Below, piece by piece: positions 1-9,128 of a stretch of 64,000 nt of DNA. Origin of the DNA: an uncultured Clostridia bacterium (GTDB lineage Bacteria > Bacillota > Clostridia > Christensenellales > Pumilibacteraceae); NCBI GenBank assembly GCA_947175195.1, contig CAMWLQ010000001.1:124001-188000 (forward strand), read 5' to 3'. Within the stretch, counting starts at the first letter, position 1; every line of letters begins with the position of its first letter. The position numbers were made by a program, and so were the translations under genes. Below the pieces are notes generated by a model. That model worked only from the letters and a program-made list of their open reading frames with translations, searched no databases and was not told the origin of the DNA.

Positions 1-16
1 TTCAAGGAGAACATAT

Positions 17-1255
17 ATGAAAAAACTAATTAAAGGTTTATCGCAAGCAGTTGTGTATTCGGGCGTCAACGTTCAAGAAGGCGACGAGGTATACGTAATA
101 TCGTCGGTGTACGCCACCGAGCTGACGCACGAGGTAGTTAAACTGTGCTACGAGCGCGGCGCAAAGCGCGTAATCGTGCGTTACCGCGACGACGAGCTCA
201 CCAAGCTTGACTACGAGCATCAAACGGTTGACACGCTCACGCACAAGCCCAAGTACGTGTACGACGAGCGCAACTACTTTGCGCGCGACGACGTGCACGG
301 CTGCGTTATCAATATTTTGTGTTCCGACCCCAACGGACTGAAGGACGCCGACGGGGATAAAATTTCGGCGGCGCACCGCGCGGACATGAAAGGGCTTACG
401 CCGTACTACGACAAGGCAATGGCGCACAAGGTCAAGTGGTCGATTATCGCCTACCCTCATCCCGAATGGGCAAAGCTGATGTTCCCCGATCTCAAGCCCA
501 AGGACGCGTACAAAAAGCTTGGCAAGTATATAGGCAAAACCACGCGCGTAATGAACGACGATCCGCAGGCGGCGTGGAAAGCGCACTCGGCGGAGCTGCG
601 CACCCGCAGTCAAAAGCTCAAGGCGCTTAACATAAAAGAGCTGCACTATATGAACAAGCTTGGCACCGACCTGCGCGTCGGACTGCCTGAGGGCTATATA
701 TTCGGCGGCGGCGAGGACGAGTGCGGCGGCGTAACGTTCAACGCTAACATGCCGACCGAAGAGGTTTTCTCCGCGCCCGATTGCCGCAACATCAACGGCG
801 TAGTCAAGGCGTCCATGCCGCTGTGCTACGGCGGAAAGATTATAGAAGGCTTGTCGCTCACCCTCAAGGACGGACGGATAACCGACTACACCGCCGAAAC
901 CAACCTCGATATTCTTAAGGGCATAATCGAAACGGACGAGGGCAGCCACAGCCTCGGCGAAATCGCGCTCGTGCCGTACGACTCGCCCATCAGCAAGCTG
1001 CAAACGCTGTTCTACGAAACGCTGTTCGACGAGAACGCGAGCTGCCACTTTGCCATCGGCGAGGCGTACCCCACATGCATAGAAGGCGGCAAGGATATGA
1101 GCCGCAAAGAGCTGCAAGCGCGTGGCATAAACTATTCCGACGTGCACGTAGACTTTATGGTCGGCACAAAGGATTTGAACATTACCGCGCTCACCCGCGA
1201 CGGCAAAACCGTGCCCGTGTTCGTAAACGGCAACTTCACCAAGGATTTTGAGTAA
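17..1255 (+). CDS. M29-family metallo-aminopeptidase (AmpS/AmpT-like)
   Basis: This is a 412-residue cytosolic aminopeptidase that would remove N-terminal residues from peptides using a two-metal centre. The ligands expected for the M29 family are all present: Glu249 (in NMPTEEVFSAPD), Glu315 (LGEIALVP), His344 (ASCHFAIGEAYP), Tyr351, and His377/Asp379 (HVDFMVG). Length and the order of N-terminal regulatory and C-terminal catalytic halves match the family. An AAGGAGA Shine-Dalgarno at about 4-10 sets the start at 17. No partner gene is visible; the next gene on this strand is an unrelated lipoprotein. The call is firm from the full ligand set; peptide specificity cannot be read. Confidence 0.93.
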   Translation: MKKLIKGLSQAVVYSGVNVQEGDEVYVISSVYATELTHEVVKLCYERGAKRVIVRYRDDELTKLDYEHQTVDTLTHKPKYVYDERNYFARDDVHGCVINILCSDPNGLKDADGDKISAAHRADMKGLTPYYDKAMAHKVKWSIIAYPHPEWAKLMFPDLKPKDAYKKLGKYIGKTTRVMNDDPQAAWKAHSAELRTRSQKLKALNIKELHYMNKLGTDLRVGLPEGYIFGGGEDECGGVTFNANMPTEEVFSAPDCRNINGVVKASMPLCYGGKIIEGLSLTLKDGRITDYTAETNLDILKGIIETDEGSHSLGEIALVPYDSPISKLQTLFYETLFDENASCHFAIGEAYPTCIEGGKDMSRKELQARGINYSDVHVDFMVGTKDLNITALTRDGKTVPVFVNGNFTKDFE

Positions 1256-1400
1256 TCGGTGAGTAAAACATTAACATTAAACGTTGATTAAGTAGATAGG
1301 ACTTAAAGGGCGCTTTAACAGCAATCGTGTACGGCGACCGGCTTATCGACTACACACATTGTTTTCTACGAGGATAATACAAAATAAAGGCGGTATAACG

Positions 1401-1934
1401 ATGAACAAACGTTTAAAACACTTGGTACTGTTTTTATTGCTTGTTATAATGAGCAGTTTTGTTTTGGCGTGCAAACCGACAAAATCAAATCCGCAAAACA
1501 AGGATTCGGGATTGGAATTTGCAACGTTCTACGATAATGTCGAAAAATACGCATACGAAACATACTTACAGGACAATGCAACCAAATTCCCTTTGGACGG
1601 AAGCGAACTGCCTTTTGATATAGTAAATGTTATAAGAACTCAATCGGAATTGGATAAAGCCATTCCGAATGGACATATAGAAATCGATTTCAATAAAGAA
1701 GTGCTTGTATTATATTTGTTCACAGATATATATATGAGCTTTAACTGTCGTTTAAAAAGCATTAACGTCAAAGAAAATCAGCTTAATATAGTTATATTTC
1801 ACGAGCTTGCAGAAAAATCCGCGCAGGGTTCAAGACCGCCGAGCACATCCTATCCCACACAACGATGCATGGCAATCAAAACTACCCTAATAGATTTTGA
1901 CAACGCATCTATCACTATCGAATATCCAAATTAA
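1401..1934 (+). CDS. Small lipoprotein, paralogue of the one at 3126
   Basis: The 177-residue product begins with a basic stretch and a hydrophobic segment ending in the lipobox FVLAC, so it should be exported and lipid-anchored on the outer face of the membrane. The first 24 residues are nearly identical to those of the lipoprotein at 3126 (both KHL...LLLLVIMSS-VLAC), while the mature parts diverge apart from a shared pattern around an IRTQSELD/IRSYSELE motif. An upstream in-frame ATG exists at 1359, but GGCGGTATAACG before 1401 and the fit of the signal peptide favour this start. No domain is recognised. It precedes a bidirectional terminator at 2102. Confidence 0.75.
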   Translation: MNKRLKHLVLFLLLVIMSSFVLACKPTKSNPQNKDSGLEFATFYDNVEKYAYETYLQDNATKFPLDGSELPFDIVNVIRTQSELDKAIPNGHIEIDFNKEVLVLYLFTDIYMSFNCRLKSINVKENQLNIVIFHELAEKSAQGSRPPSTSYPTQRCMAIKTTLIDFDNASITIEYPN

Positions 1935-1963
1935 ACTTTAGAATTAATCATAATAAAAATTAA

Positions 1964-2086
1964 TTTATCGGAAAAAAACACAAAAACAGTACCAACGATA
2001 AAACCGTATACGCTTCACTAAAATCCGACTATGTGACTTTTATGGTTTTCGTTACCGGCAACACAGCAACGGTAGAACAAATATAA
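1964..2086 (+). pseudogene. Possible remnant of a gene 3' end
   Basis: After a stop at 1961 one frame stays open for about 40 codons and ends at a TAA at 2084. Its last part reads like a protein tail (KSDYVTFMVFVTGNTATVEQI) but has no start codon or Shine-Dalgarno. It may be the decayed end of a third lipoprotein paralogue. Chance is not excluded. Confidence 0.2.
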
Positions 2087-2101
2087 TAAATACAAAAAAT
2101 T

Positions 2102-2134
2102 AAGCCGCCCGTGTACCACCCGAGCGGCTTTTTG
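2102..2134. terminator. Bidirectional rho-independent terminator
   Basis: AAGCCGC and GCGGCTT arms (2102-2108 and 2125-2131) enclose a short loop, with a T run on the + strand and an A run on the left that becomes a T run for the minus strand. It serves the lipoprotein gene on the left and the zinc-ribbon gene on the right. Confidence 0.75.
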
Positions 2135-2155
2135 TATGTACAAGTAATTTAAAGC

Positions 2156-2566
2156 TTAAAACATAACGGACAATGCGGCAAGACCGATTATGAACAAAAT
2201 AAGCGAAATAGCAACAACAACGATGCCGACGACAAGTCCGCTTATCGAAAGACCGCGGAATTGCGCATTGTGCTTGGACGAATTGCTCATTCCGATTGCC
2301 GAGCATACTATTGACGCAATGCCGAGCATAAGAGAAACGATAAATATTATTGAGGATGCAGCCAACCCGATTATCCAAAACACTATGCTCACCATAGCCA
2401 AAATAAATCCGACAAGTCCGACGGCATTGGACGGTTGGGGTTTTGCGCCGTTGTCGATCGGTTTTTCCGCGACGGGCGCTTTAACCTCGCCTGCCTGCTG
2501 CGTTCCGCAGTGAGGGCAAAAAGCGGTGTCGTCATCGATATTGCTGCCGCAGTTCTTACAAAACAT
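2156..2566 (-). CDS. Zinc-ribbon membrane protein, DUF4190-like
   Basis: The 136-residue protein starts with a zinc-ribbon (CKNCG...CPHCG, about residues 3-22), then a short hydrophilic linker rich in Pro and Lys, then three hydrophobic segments (about 50-75, 78-93 and 108-134). The pattern of zinc-ribbon plus a DUF4190-type membrane module is common in Clostridia and has no fixed function. Two start codons lie close together; the AAGGAG Shine-Dalgarno abuts the first (2572) and is correctly spaced, about 7 nt, from the second, so 2566 is chosen. The gene stands alone and ends at the shared terminator at 2102. Confidence 0.75.
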   Translation of the reverse strand: MFCKNCGSNIDDDTAFCPHCGTQQAGEVKAPVAEKPIDNGAKPQPSNAVGLVGFILAMVSIVFWIIGLAASSIIFIVSLMLGIASIVCSAIGMSNSSKHNAQFRGLSISGLVVGIVVVAISLILFIIGLAALSVMF

Positions 2567-2747
2567 AAACATTCTCCTTTGATGATGTTATTAGCATTAT
2601 ACGCCCATTACAGCGGCAAGTCAAGTATTTTCCCGCCTGCAATATAAAATTACAGTCTACCCCCATCCAAGCTTATCACCCTATCGGCTCATTTGTAACA
2701 GGCGCGATATTACTACTCATTCTACACAAAAAAATTTATTGCAACTA

Positions 2748-2776
2748 TTGACATTAAATTGCAAATATGCTATGCT
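2748..2776 (+). promoter_or_regulatory. Vegetative promoter of the probable 6S RNA
   Basis: TTGACA (2748-2753), a 17-nt spacer, then TATGCT (2771-2776). The predicted start, G2783, is the first base of the closing stem of the RNA that follows. Between the previous gene and this promoter (2573-2747) I see nothing further. Confidence 0.8.
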
Positions 2777-2782
2777 GATTAT

Positions 2783-2988
2783 GCGAAACAATTCTTACAA
2801 CCCTAATGAGGAGTGCGGGTTTTTTATTGTAATAATTTAAATACTATACGTGCAGTGAGAATTTGGTAAAAATGCAAATTCCATTTATGTACGTATAGGT
2901 GTAATATTCCGTACTACGTAAGAATTGTTTCGCGACAGTCGGAGTTTGCGTTTTTCGTGCGCCACTTCGGTTGGCGCACTTTTTATTT
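2783..2988 (+). ncRNA. ssrS: Probable 6S RNA (ssrS/bsrA-like)
   Basis: A roughly 200-nt transcript with its own promoter and terminator and no open frame. A perfect 16-bp closing stem pairs 2783-2798 with 2918-2933. Inside is a large asymmetric bubble: the 5' strand has a small CCC/GGG hairpin, and the 3' strand covers about 2899-2917. Above it lies an upper stem (TATACGTGCA with TGTACGTATA) capped by a GAATTTG/CAAATTC hairpin. Long closing stem, central bubble and apical stem are the 6S layout, which mimics an open promoter and sequesters RNA polymerase holoenzyme. The alternative is another structured Clostridia RNA such as raiA; a covariance-model search would decide. Confidence 0.62.
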
Positions 2989-2989
2989 T
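2957..2989 (+). terminator. Rho-independent terminator of the ncRNA
   Basis: GTGCGCCA (2957-2964) and TGGCGCAC (2972-2979) form a perfect 8-bp stem with a CTTCGGT loop, followed by TTTTTATTTT. Confidence 0.9.
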
Positions 2990-3125
2990 ACGGGGAAAAC
3001 ATGTATTGAACAAGATGCAGTAATCTGTGAATGACAGCACTCGGCAAAACAAATATAATAAAAAATATATCATTAAGGAAAAAAAAGTCATAATAGAATA
3101 GTAGAGAAATATAGGAGGGGCAATC

Positions 3126-3671
3126 ATGACCAAACATTTAAAACACTTGGCGTTATTGTTGTTACTGGTAATAATGAGCAGTATTGTTTTAGCGTGCAAC
3201 ACGAACGGAGCTGAGCAACGAAAACCATTATCTACCGACGGAAAAGACAATGATAATAATGCGATATATTTTGAAAATCAAGTAGTTAATAGCCAAATTG
3301 TTGATGAATTCGAGGGCAATAATATAATACGCTCTTATTCGGAATTAGAAGAGTTTTTTGCCGACAACAGCGTTTCATGGGACAATCAAGCTATATTCAA
3401 TCAATTTAATGCTGATTATTTTAATGATAAGGCGCTCGTGTTTTGTTATTTTTGGGCAACCGACATGCGGATAAAAAGACGAGTTGAAAATGTTTATATC
3501 GAAGAAAATACATTACAAATCGAAGTAATGAGCATTGCCCCTTATCCATTAACGGACATGAATGAGGATTGTACCTTTATGTTCAACATTTTACAAGTAA
3601 ATAAATCGGATGTTCTTAATATAACCGATATAGAGGTATCTTTTAGATATACTGAATTAGATTTAAAATAA
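3126..3671 (+). CDS. Small lipoprotein, paralogue of the one at 1401
   Basis: A 181-residue exported lipoprotein with signal peptide and lipobox IVLAC at about residues 21-25. A strong AGGAGGGG Shine-Dalgarno precedes the ATG. The signal region is almost the same as that of the 1401 gene, indicating duplication; the two are separated by the zinc-ribbon gene and the 6S-like RNA. The mature part is acidic and Asn-rich with no recognised domain. It lies 23 bp upstream of the secreted subtilase and may be co-transcribed with it, so a role at the same cell surface is possible but unproven. Confidence 0.75.
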   Translation: MTKHLKHLALLLLLVIMSSIVLACNTNGAEQRKPLSTDGKDNDNNAIYFENQVVNSQIVDEFEGNNIIRSYSELEEFFADNSVSWDNQAIFNQFNADYFNDKALVFCYFWATDMRIKRRVENVYIEENTLQIEVMSIAPYPLTDMNEDCTFMFNILQVNKSDVLNITDIEVSFRYTELDLK

Positions 3672-3694
3672 AATATTTTTGAGGTGTGAGAAAA

Positions 3695-6600
3695 ATGAAA
3701 AACACTATTAATAAAAATCGAACTTTTTTTGCTCTTGTTGTTATTCTTTTCATAACGGGAAGTTTGGCGCTATTCTTTATGATGTCGCCAAAAACCACTC
3801 CGGTATATGCTGATTTAAATGTTGACATTATAAATTATGAACGATACATACCTACATTAGAAGATGACTTTGAAGACAACAAAATTATTGTTACGTTAAC
3901 ACGTAACTTTAGCAAAGTTAATAAAGCAATTGATAAACAAATTTTTTCCACAAAGCATATTAATCCGTCATTGAATTCCGATACTGACTCACAAAATGAT
4001 TCAGCTATTTCGACGAATGATATTATAATTAAATCAATTGAAGATTTAACGTATTTTTCAAATCCGTCTGTATTATCTAATAATGTGGGTTTCAATCAGA
4101 TTTTATCTATTGAATTACAAGAACACAATAAACAGAAAGTTCTTGACGCTATTTCCGAATTAGAGGAGTTAGACTTTGTTTTGGCTGCTGAACCAAGCTA
4201 TAACTATATTGCGGTAGATAATTATGAACTACCCGACGATACTTATTTTTCAGAACAATGGGCATTAGACAACGGAAATGAAAATAGCATTCAGCTTTCT
4301 TGGAATATAACACAAGATAGTTCAACACCAATGATAAAAGTTGGAATTTTTGAAACTTCAGTACAATCCAATCACCCTGATTTGCGTGTTATTCCAGGCA
4401 ATTTTATCCCGAGTAACGAAGGCGCGAGCGCAAAACATGGCACACATGTTGCAGGGATTATAGGGGCAATTACAAACAACAATTTAGGGATTTCAGGCAT
4501 AGCGCCGGTTGAAATTGCATTGTTAAATAGAAATACTTTTGTTGATAGCCTAACTTGGGCAATCGAAAATGATATTAAAATAATAAACGCGAGTTATTGT
4601 CTTAAAAAACCAGGTACTGAGGACACACCCGCCAAGCCTAACGTAGCAGATGCCAATGCGCTACGTATGTTTGGAGAAAACGGGGGGTTATTTATAGCAG
4701 CAGCCGGCAATCATAATTGCAATACCGATAGTAGTCCTTATTATCCTGCAGGTTATGCGGACAAGCGTAAATTTCCTGATATTAACAATGTCATTTCTGT
4801 AGGTGCTATAGATAAATATGGAAATAAAGCCGGCTTTTCATGTTATGGGGAAAACAGCGTACAAATTTACGCCCCTGGAGTAGAGATACTAAGCACATTT
4901 CCTACAAGTTTGTGCGAAAGCGGAAATTGCCGCGGAACTGGTACGCATTTTGCAAATGGTTATCATTATATGAATGGTACATCTATGGCAACACCTCAAG
5001 TGACCGGTGTGGCGGCTTTACTTTTATCTAACTCCCCCAACTTATCAACACAACAGATAAAAGAATTTATATTAGATAGTGCTACGGAAATTACTATTTC
5101 TACACAATTGGGTAATCAAGTCGTTAAAAAACTCAATGCTAACAATGCTTTTGTCGCAGTCGATTTTATAAGCAACGGACAAGTTATGGAATCGTGGTCT
5201 GTTTACAACGGTTCGCTTATTGAAAATCTACCTAATCCTACATTGATAGGTTACGACTTTGGCGGCTGGTACGACAATTCTAATTATACAGGCACGCCGT
5301 ATACCAACGGCAGTTTATGGGAGTCAAACCAAACAATAACGTTATATGCTAAATGGATTCCCCAAGATTGTACAATATTTTTCGACGGATATGGCGGGAT
5401 TGTTTACGGAGATAATCCTATCACTGTAAAATACGGCGAAACGTTTTCAACAAATATAACGGTTAATAAGACTGGCAACGTATTAGACGGTTGGTATGAC
5501 AGCAATAATGTAAAATACATAACGGCAGACGGGCGCAGTACAAAGCCGTGGGATAAACTCGGCACTACTACACTCAAAGCCAAATGGTCGCCTAAAAGCT
5601 ACGAAATTCAAATAAACGACGACGGCAACATTACATGGTTAAGTAATAACGGATTGTCTAATGATAAGTGCTATATTCAGTACGGCACCGTGTTAAGCTC
5701 GATTAATCTTATTGCAATATTCAAACAATCCAATCAGGGCTTTAAAGAAGGCAAAATATTCGATCATTTTGAATACAACGACTCAACTCTTGATTGGACA
5801 ATCATACCGGACTTAGGCGAAAATAATTCGGTTATTACAATTGTTCCGATATGGATAAATGAAGTACATACAATATCTTTTGAATCATTATGCGATATGG
5901 TCGTAAGTTCGATTGTAAAAGAATACGACTCAAACATCACCCTACCTACCCCATCGCGCACAGGATACACTTTCAACGGTTGGTATACGGCTAAAACAGG
6001 CGGCACACTCGTTACTTGGACAACTATGCCCGATTTAACACCGACGGAACAAAATAACGGATCTACACAGCTTATAGCCAACTGGACGGCTATAACATAC
6101 AAAATCTACTACAACGCAAACGGCGGGACCGGAACAATGAGCTTTTCAACTCATACATACGACGTTGAATCACCCATTTCAAAAAATGATTTCGTAAAAA
6201 CGGGACACGACTTTATGGGTTGGGCTAAATCCTCAAACGGAGAAGTTACTTATACAGACAGCCAAGGCGTTAAAAATTTAGCAAATAAACAGTCGGCTAC
6301 GGTTACTTTATATGCCGTTTGGCAACCTCAAACATACAAGATTATTTATAGGAACTTAACGACTGATATGGTCGTAACGCCGACCGAATATACTTATGGT
6401 ATTGGAGTATCAACCCTGCCTAAGATTAAACGTATGAATGCTAATGAAGAATTGGTCGTAATGGACAAATTTTACGGTTGGTTTAGTTCGAATACCTTCT
6501 CTAATCCGATATATGCCATTAGAAATACTGAAATCGGGGACGTCATATTATACGCTAAATACAACTATTTTGTACAATCAATTGAAGATACAGAAACCCA

Positions 6601-7003
6601 TAAGATTACGGATGCTGGTGCAAGTAAAAACATACATTTAACAGTCGAAGTTCCATTAAAAAGCTCCCTCTACGAAATTATAAAAAATACTACACTAACA
6701 AAAATCCGGATAGAATTTTCAATAACTTTATGGGAGGAAGATGACGGTTATCAACATATATATTTGTACAATGGAGAGGGATTTAATGGCATTTTATTCA
6801 ATGGACTACCGTACATAGTTTGGAGTAAAAAAATCGACCATAGTAGCAGCAAAACGAAAAAGACATATAGCTACACAATAGAATTGGACATAAGTCAATA
6901 TAAAGATACAGATTCATTTGTATTTGGTTTTGACGCGAGTGGCGCGTTCTCAGACGATTGGAAGTTTAACAATTTCAAAGCATCTGTATATCTAATAGAC
7001 TAA
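3695..7003 (+). CDS. Secreted subtilisin-like (S8) protein with InlB-type repeats; catalytic Asp replaced by Glu
   Basis: A 1102-residue protein with an N-terminal signal/membrane segment (about 12-32), a propeptide-like region to about 170, an S8 domain (about 190-470) and six Listeria-Bacteroides (InlB B) type repeats of about 70-85 residues (about 490-980), several ending in LYAKW or similar. His248 (HGTHVAG), oxyanion Asn339 (AAAGN) and Ser430 (GTSMATP) are intact, but the position of the catalytic Asp, normally DTG or DSG, reads FETS with Glu220. It may be a low-activity variant or a pseudoenzyme. There is no LPXTG or terminal anchor. An upstream GTG at 3686 is too close to the GAGG ribosome site, so ATG 3695 is chosen. 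A terminator follows at 7056. Confidence 0.85.
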   Translation: MKNTINKNRTFFALVVILFITGSLALFFMMSPKTTPVYADLNVDIINYERYIPTLEDDFEDNKIIVTLTRNFSKVNKAIDKQIFSTKHINPSLNSDTDSQNDSAISTNDIIIKSIEDLTYFSNPSVLSNNVGFNQILSIELQEHNKQKVLDAISELEELDFVLAAEPSYNYIAVDNYELPDDTYFSEQWALDNGNENSIQLSWNITQDSSTPMIKVGIFETSVQSNHPDLRVIPGNFIPSNEGASAKHGTHVAGIIGAITNNNLGISGIAPVEIALLNRNTFVDSLTWAIENDIKIINASYCLKKPGTEDTPAKPNVADANALRMFGENGGLFIAAAGNHNCNTDSSPYYPAGYADKRKFPDINNVISVGAIDKYGNKAGFSCYGENSVQIYAPGVEILSTFPTSLCESGNCRGTGTHFANGYHYMNGTSMATPQVTGVAALLLSNSPNLSTQQIKEFILDSATEITISTQLGNQVVKKLNANNAFVAVDFISNGQVMESWSVYNGSLIENLPNPTLIGYDFGGWYDNSNYTGTPYTNGSLWESNQTITLYAKWIPQDCTIFFDGYGGIVYGDNPITVKYGETFSTNITVNKTGNVLDGWYDSNNVKYITADGRSTKPWDKLGTTTLKAKWSPKSYEIQINDDGNITWLSNNGLSNDKCYIQYGTVLSSINLIAIFKQSNQGFKEGKIFDHFEYNDSTLDWTIIPDLGENNSVITIVPIWINEVHTISFESLCDMVVSSIVKEYDSNITLPTPSRTGYTFNGWYTAKTGGTLVTWTTMPDLTPTEQNNGSTQLIANWTAITYKIYYNANGGTGTMSFSTHTYDVESPISKNDFVKTGHDFMGWAKSSNGEVTYTDSQGVKNLANKQSATVTLYAVWQPQTYKIIYRNLTTDMVVTPTEYTYGIGVSTLPKIKRMNANEELVVMDKFYGWFSSNTFSNPIYAIRNTEIGDVILYAKYNYFVQSIEDTETHKITDAGASKNIHLTVEVPLKSSLYEIIKNTTLTKIRIEFSITLWEEDDGYQHIYLYNGEGFNGILFNGLPYIVWSKKIDHSSSKTKKTYSYTIELDISQYKDTDSFVFGFDASGAFSDDWKFNNFKASVYLID

Positions 7004-7055
7004 CAAATAGCCATCCAGTATCAATAATGTTCTTACACAAATCAAATCTACGAAA

Positions 7056-7096
7056 AAATAGCTGTCGTATTAAAATTACAACAGCTATTTATTTTT
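7056..7096 (+). terminator. Rho-independent terminator after the subtilase
   Basis: AAATAGCTGT (7056-7065) pairs with ACAGCTATTT (7081-7090), followed by ATTTTTG. Confidence 0.75.
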
Positions 7097-7163
7097 GTCA
7101 CTCAAATTATGCGCACATAAGCGCGCCGAAAAGAGTCATAACTTAATTCTATATTCTCAATTA

Positions 7164-7538
7164 TTATTTCTCGCCTACCCAGCGCAGCACGCAATCGGTG
7201 CTGTGGGTTTGGCTGTTTTGGCTGTCGTAGTACGTGCTGTATTCTATATTGCAGTACTCGTCCAAAAAGCCGTACACCCTGCCAAACCTACCGGCAAACT
7301 CCACGCCCACTACGACGCCGCCTTTTACTATTATGCTCTTTACCGCATAGCACTTGTCGGGCTGTTCCATTTTCGATTTGCTGTTTGCGCCCTGCGCGCC
7401 ATTGACCGACTTGATCGTTTCCACCCCGAATCGCGTAAGCTGTTCCTCTATTGGCAGTCCCATAAGCTCCATAAGCATTTCGCCGCTCAGGTTGATTCGT
7501 CCCATACTCTCCGTGTATTCGGATAGTTGCAGTTGCAT
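7164..7538 (-). CDS. Hypothetical protein, 124 residues
   Basis: I do not recognise a family. The product is soluble, with no signal peptide or membrane segment. The first half looks helical (SGEMLMELMGLPIEEQLTRF) and the second half has alternating beta-like stretches (VKSIIVKGGVVVGVEFAGRFGRVYGFL). GGGAGGG sits 8-9 nt before ATG 7538; the frame also extends to a TTG at 7553, but that codon overlaps the ribosome site. The stop is followed at once by a TAATTGAGAATA-type repeat like the one after the glucokinase gene. Function is unknown. Confidence 0.6.
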   Translation of the reverse strand: MQLQLSEYTESMGRINLSGEMLMELMGLPIEEQLTRFGVETIKSVNGAQGANSKSKMEQPDKCYAVKSIIVKGGVVVGVEFAGRFGRVYGFLDEYCNIEYSTYYDSQNSQTHSTDCVLRWVGEK

Positions 7539-7619
7539 AATTTTCCCTCCCAATATTTAATTGCATAGATTGATTTATGATTTGATTTGTAGGTAATGTG
7601 GTAATAACAAAACACTATT

Positions 7620-7767
7620 GCGGCGGGTCGCCTAGATTTCTCGACAAGCTCGAAATGATGTGGATATATGCAAAACTTTTATTAGCTTACTAAACACATA
7701 AGAAAGTAAAAACTTTTACCCCCCCCCCATCACCTCGACCGTAGCGGAGAGGTCTAGGCGTAGCCGC
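7620..7767. repeat. MITE-like element with imperfect terminal inverted repeats
   Basis: GCGGCGGGTCGCCTAGA (7620-7636) is matched in inverted orientation by TCTAGGCGTAGCCGC (7753-7767). Inside are small hairpins (TCTCGACAAGCTCGAAA; CCTC...GAGAGG) and a run of ten C at 7719-7728. It has no coding potential and fills the gap before rtcB. Confidence 0.45.
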
Positions 7768-7770
7768 ACA

Positions 7771-8955
7771 TTATTGTTCGCCCGCTTTAAAGTTGTAGAT
7801 AGGCTTGACTATCTTTTCTATCTCGACAGTCGGCTCGATAAGCCGCACAATCTCGTCCATAGGCTTATAAACCATCGGCGATTCGTCCAGTGTGGACATA
7901 CCGACGGTAGTAGTATATATGCCCTGCATTTGCGCTTTGAACTCGTCCACGGTAAAATAGTCCTTTGCCTCGCTGCGCCGCAAAAGCCGTCCCGCGCCGT
8001 GCGGTGCGGAATTGTTCCAGTCGGGGTTGCCCTTGCCGACGGCGATCAAGCACCCGTCGCGCATATTCATAGGGATAATCACGCGCTGACCCTTGTGCGC
8101 TGGTATAGCGCCCTTACGGATAATATTGTCCGTGTCGATAAAGTTGTGCACCGTTTCAAAGCTTTGCGCGCGCGAAACGTGCAGGAACTTCAAAATATCG
8201 TCCGCCATTTTGCGCCTATTCATAACGGCAAACTCCTGACACAGCTTAAGGTCGTGCAGGTACGCCGCCATGTTGTCGCTGTCGAGGTAGCAAAAGTCGT
8301 TTGGTATTTTGGTTTTGTGCGCGTACTTAGCCGAAATCGCGCTGAGCGCCTCGGGAATGTCCGCCTGCTTGCCGCACGCCTTGAGCCTGTCGGACGCCGC
8401 CGCCTTTTCCTCGTCGGCGCAAAACTTGCAGTCGTGTACGGCAAGCTTTTGGTAAATCCTTGCCACCTGCAAGCCGAGGTTGCGCGACCCGCTGTGTATG
8501 ACCAAATACAGTCCGCCGTCGTCGTCCCTGTCCACCTCGATAAAGTGATTGCCGCCGCCAAGCGTACCGAGCGAGCCGTACAGCCTGTCGTGGTCGCGCA
8601 GCTCGCCAAAGCAGTCCAGCTTTTTCACGTGCGACTCGCCGTTCACCTCCTTGCGGTAATTGCTGCCGCAAGGGATTTTGGCGCGGATAAAGTCGTCCAA
8701 GGCTTTAAGCGAAATATCTCCGTCGCCGAGGTATACGGTGAGCATACCGCAGCCCAAATCACCGCCCAATACGTTGGGTATTATCTTGTCCGAATATGTA
8801 GACGTAAACCCGACCACGCAGTTCATACCCATGTGAACGTCGGGCATAATTCGCACCTGCGACCCGCTAAACGGCGGTTGCGCAATCAGGTTGTACACCT
8901 GATTGACCGCTTCGGGCTCGATATTGTCGGTAAAAATCTTAATGTTGTCGTTCAT
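7771..8955 (-). CDS. rtcB: RtcB-type RNA ligase
   Basis: A 394-residue RtcB protein, the GTP- and manganese-dependent enzyme that joins 2',3'-cyclic phosphate or 3'-phosphate ends to 5'-OH RNA ends. Seen are the metal-binding motif GGDLGCGM with its Asp and Cys, GTLGGGNHFIE, HSGSRNLG, and NSAPHGAGR, whose His is the guanylylated residue. The protein is shorter than the roughly 480-residue archaeal form, as in the compact bacterial subgroup. AAGGGG lies 8-10 nt before ATG 8955. No archease or RtcR-type regulator is adjacent. In bacteria the role is usually RNA repair of tRNA or rRNA. Confidence 0.93.
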   Translation of the reverse strand: MNDNIKIFTDNIEPEAVNQVYNLIAQPPFSGSQVRIMPDVHMGMNCVVGFTSTYSDKIIPNVLGGDLGCGMLTVYLGDGDISLKALDDFIRAKIPCGSNYRKEVNGESHVKKLDCFGELRDHDRLYGSLGTLGGGNHFIEVDRDDDGGLYLVIHSGSRNLGLQVARIYQKLAVHDCKFCADEEKAAASDRLKACGKQADIPEALSAISAKYAHKTKIPNDFCYLDSDNMAAYLHDLKLCQEFAVMNRRKMADDILKFLHVSRAQSFETVHNFIDTDNIIRKGAIPAHKGQRVIIPMNMRDGCLIAVGKGNPDWNNSAPHGAGRLLRRSEAKDYFTVDEFKAQMQGIYTTTVGMSTLDESPMVYKPMDEIVRLIEPTVEIEKIVKPIYNFKAGEQ

Positions 8956-9128
8956 AATATTATTCCCCTTTTTATAAGACCGTATTTTACCTTATATCTA
9001 TATTATACACTCCGAAAAATACGTTGTCAATAGTGAAAATAACACATAAAGCAGCTACGCGGTTGTTGCAAAAAATAAAATATATATTCCTTTCGACAAA
9101 ATACACGGTAAAGCGAGGTAAAAAACGG

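Noticed and set aside
38..1147. Long frame antisense to the aminopeptidase gene, and similar long antisense frames inside the giant protein, RtcB, MnmA and others
   Set aside because: They lack ribosome sites, have biased composition and mirror a clearly coding frame on the other strand.
2885..3250. Minus-strand frame of 121 codons across the 6S-like RNA and the 3126 gene
   Set aside because: It crosses a strong terminator, overlaps a gene with signal peptide and ribosome site, and has no protein-like pattern.
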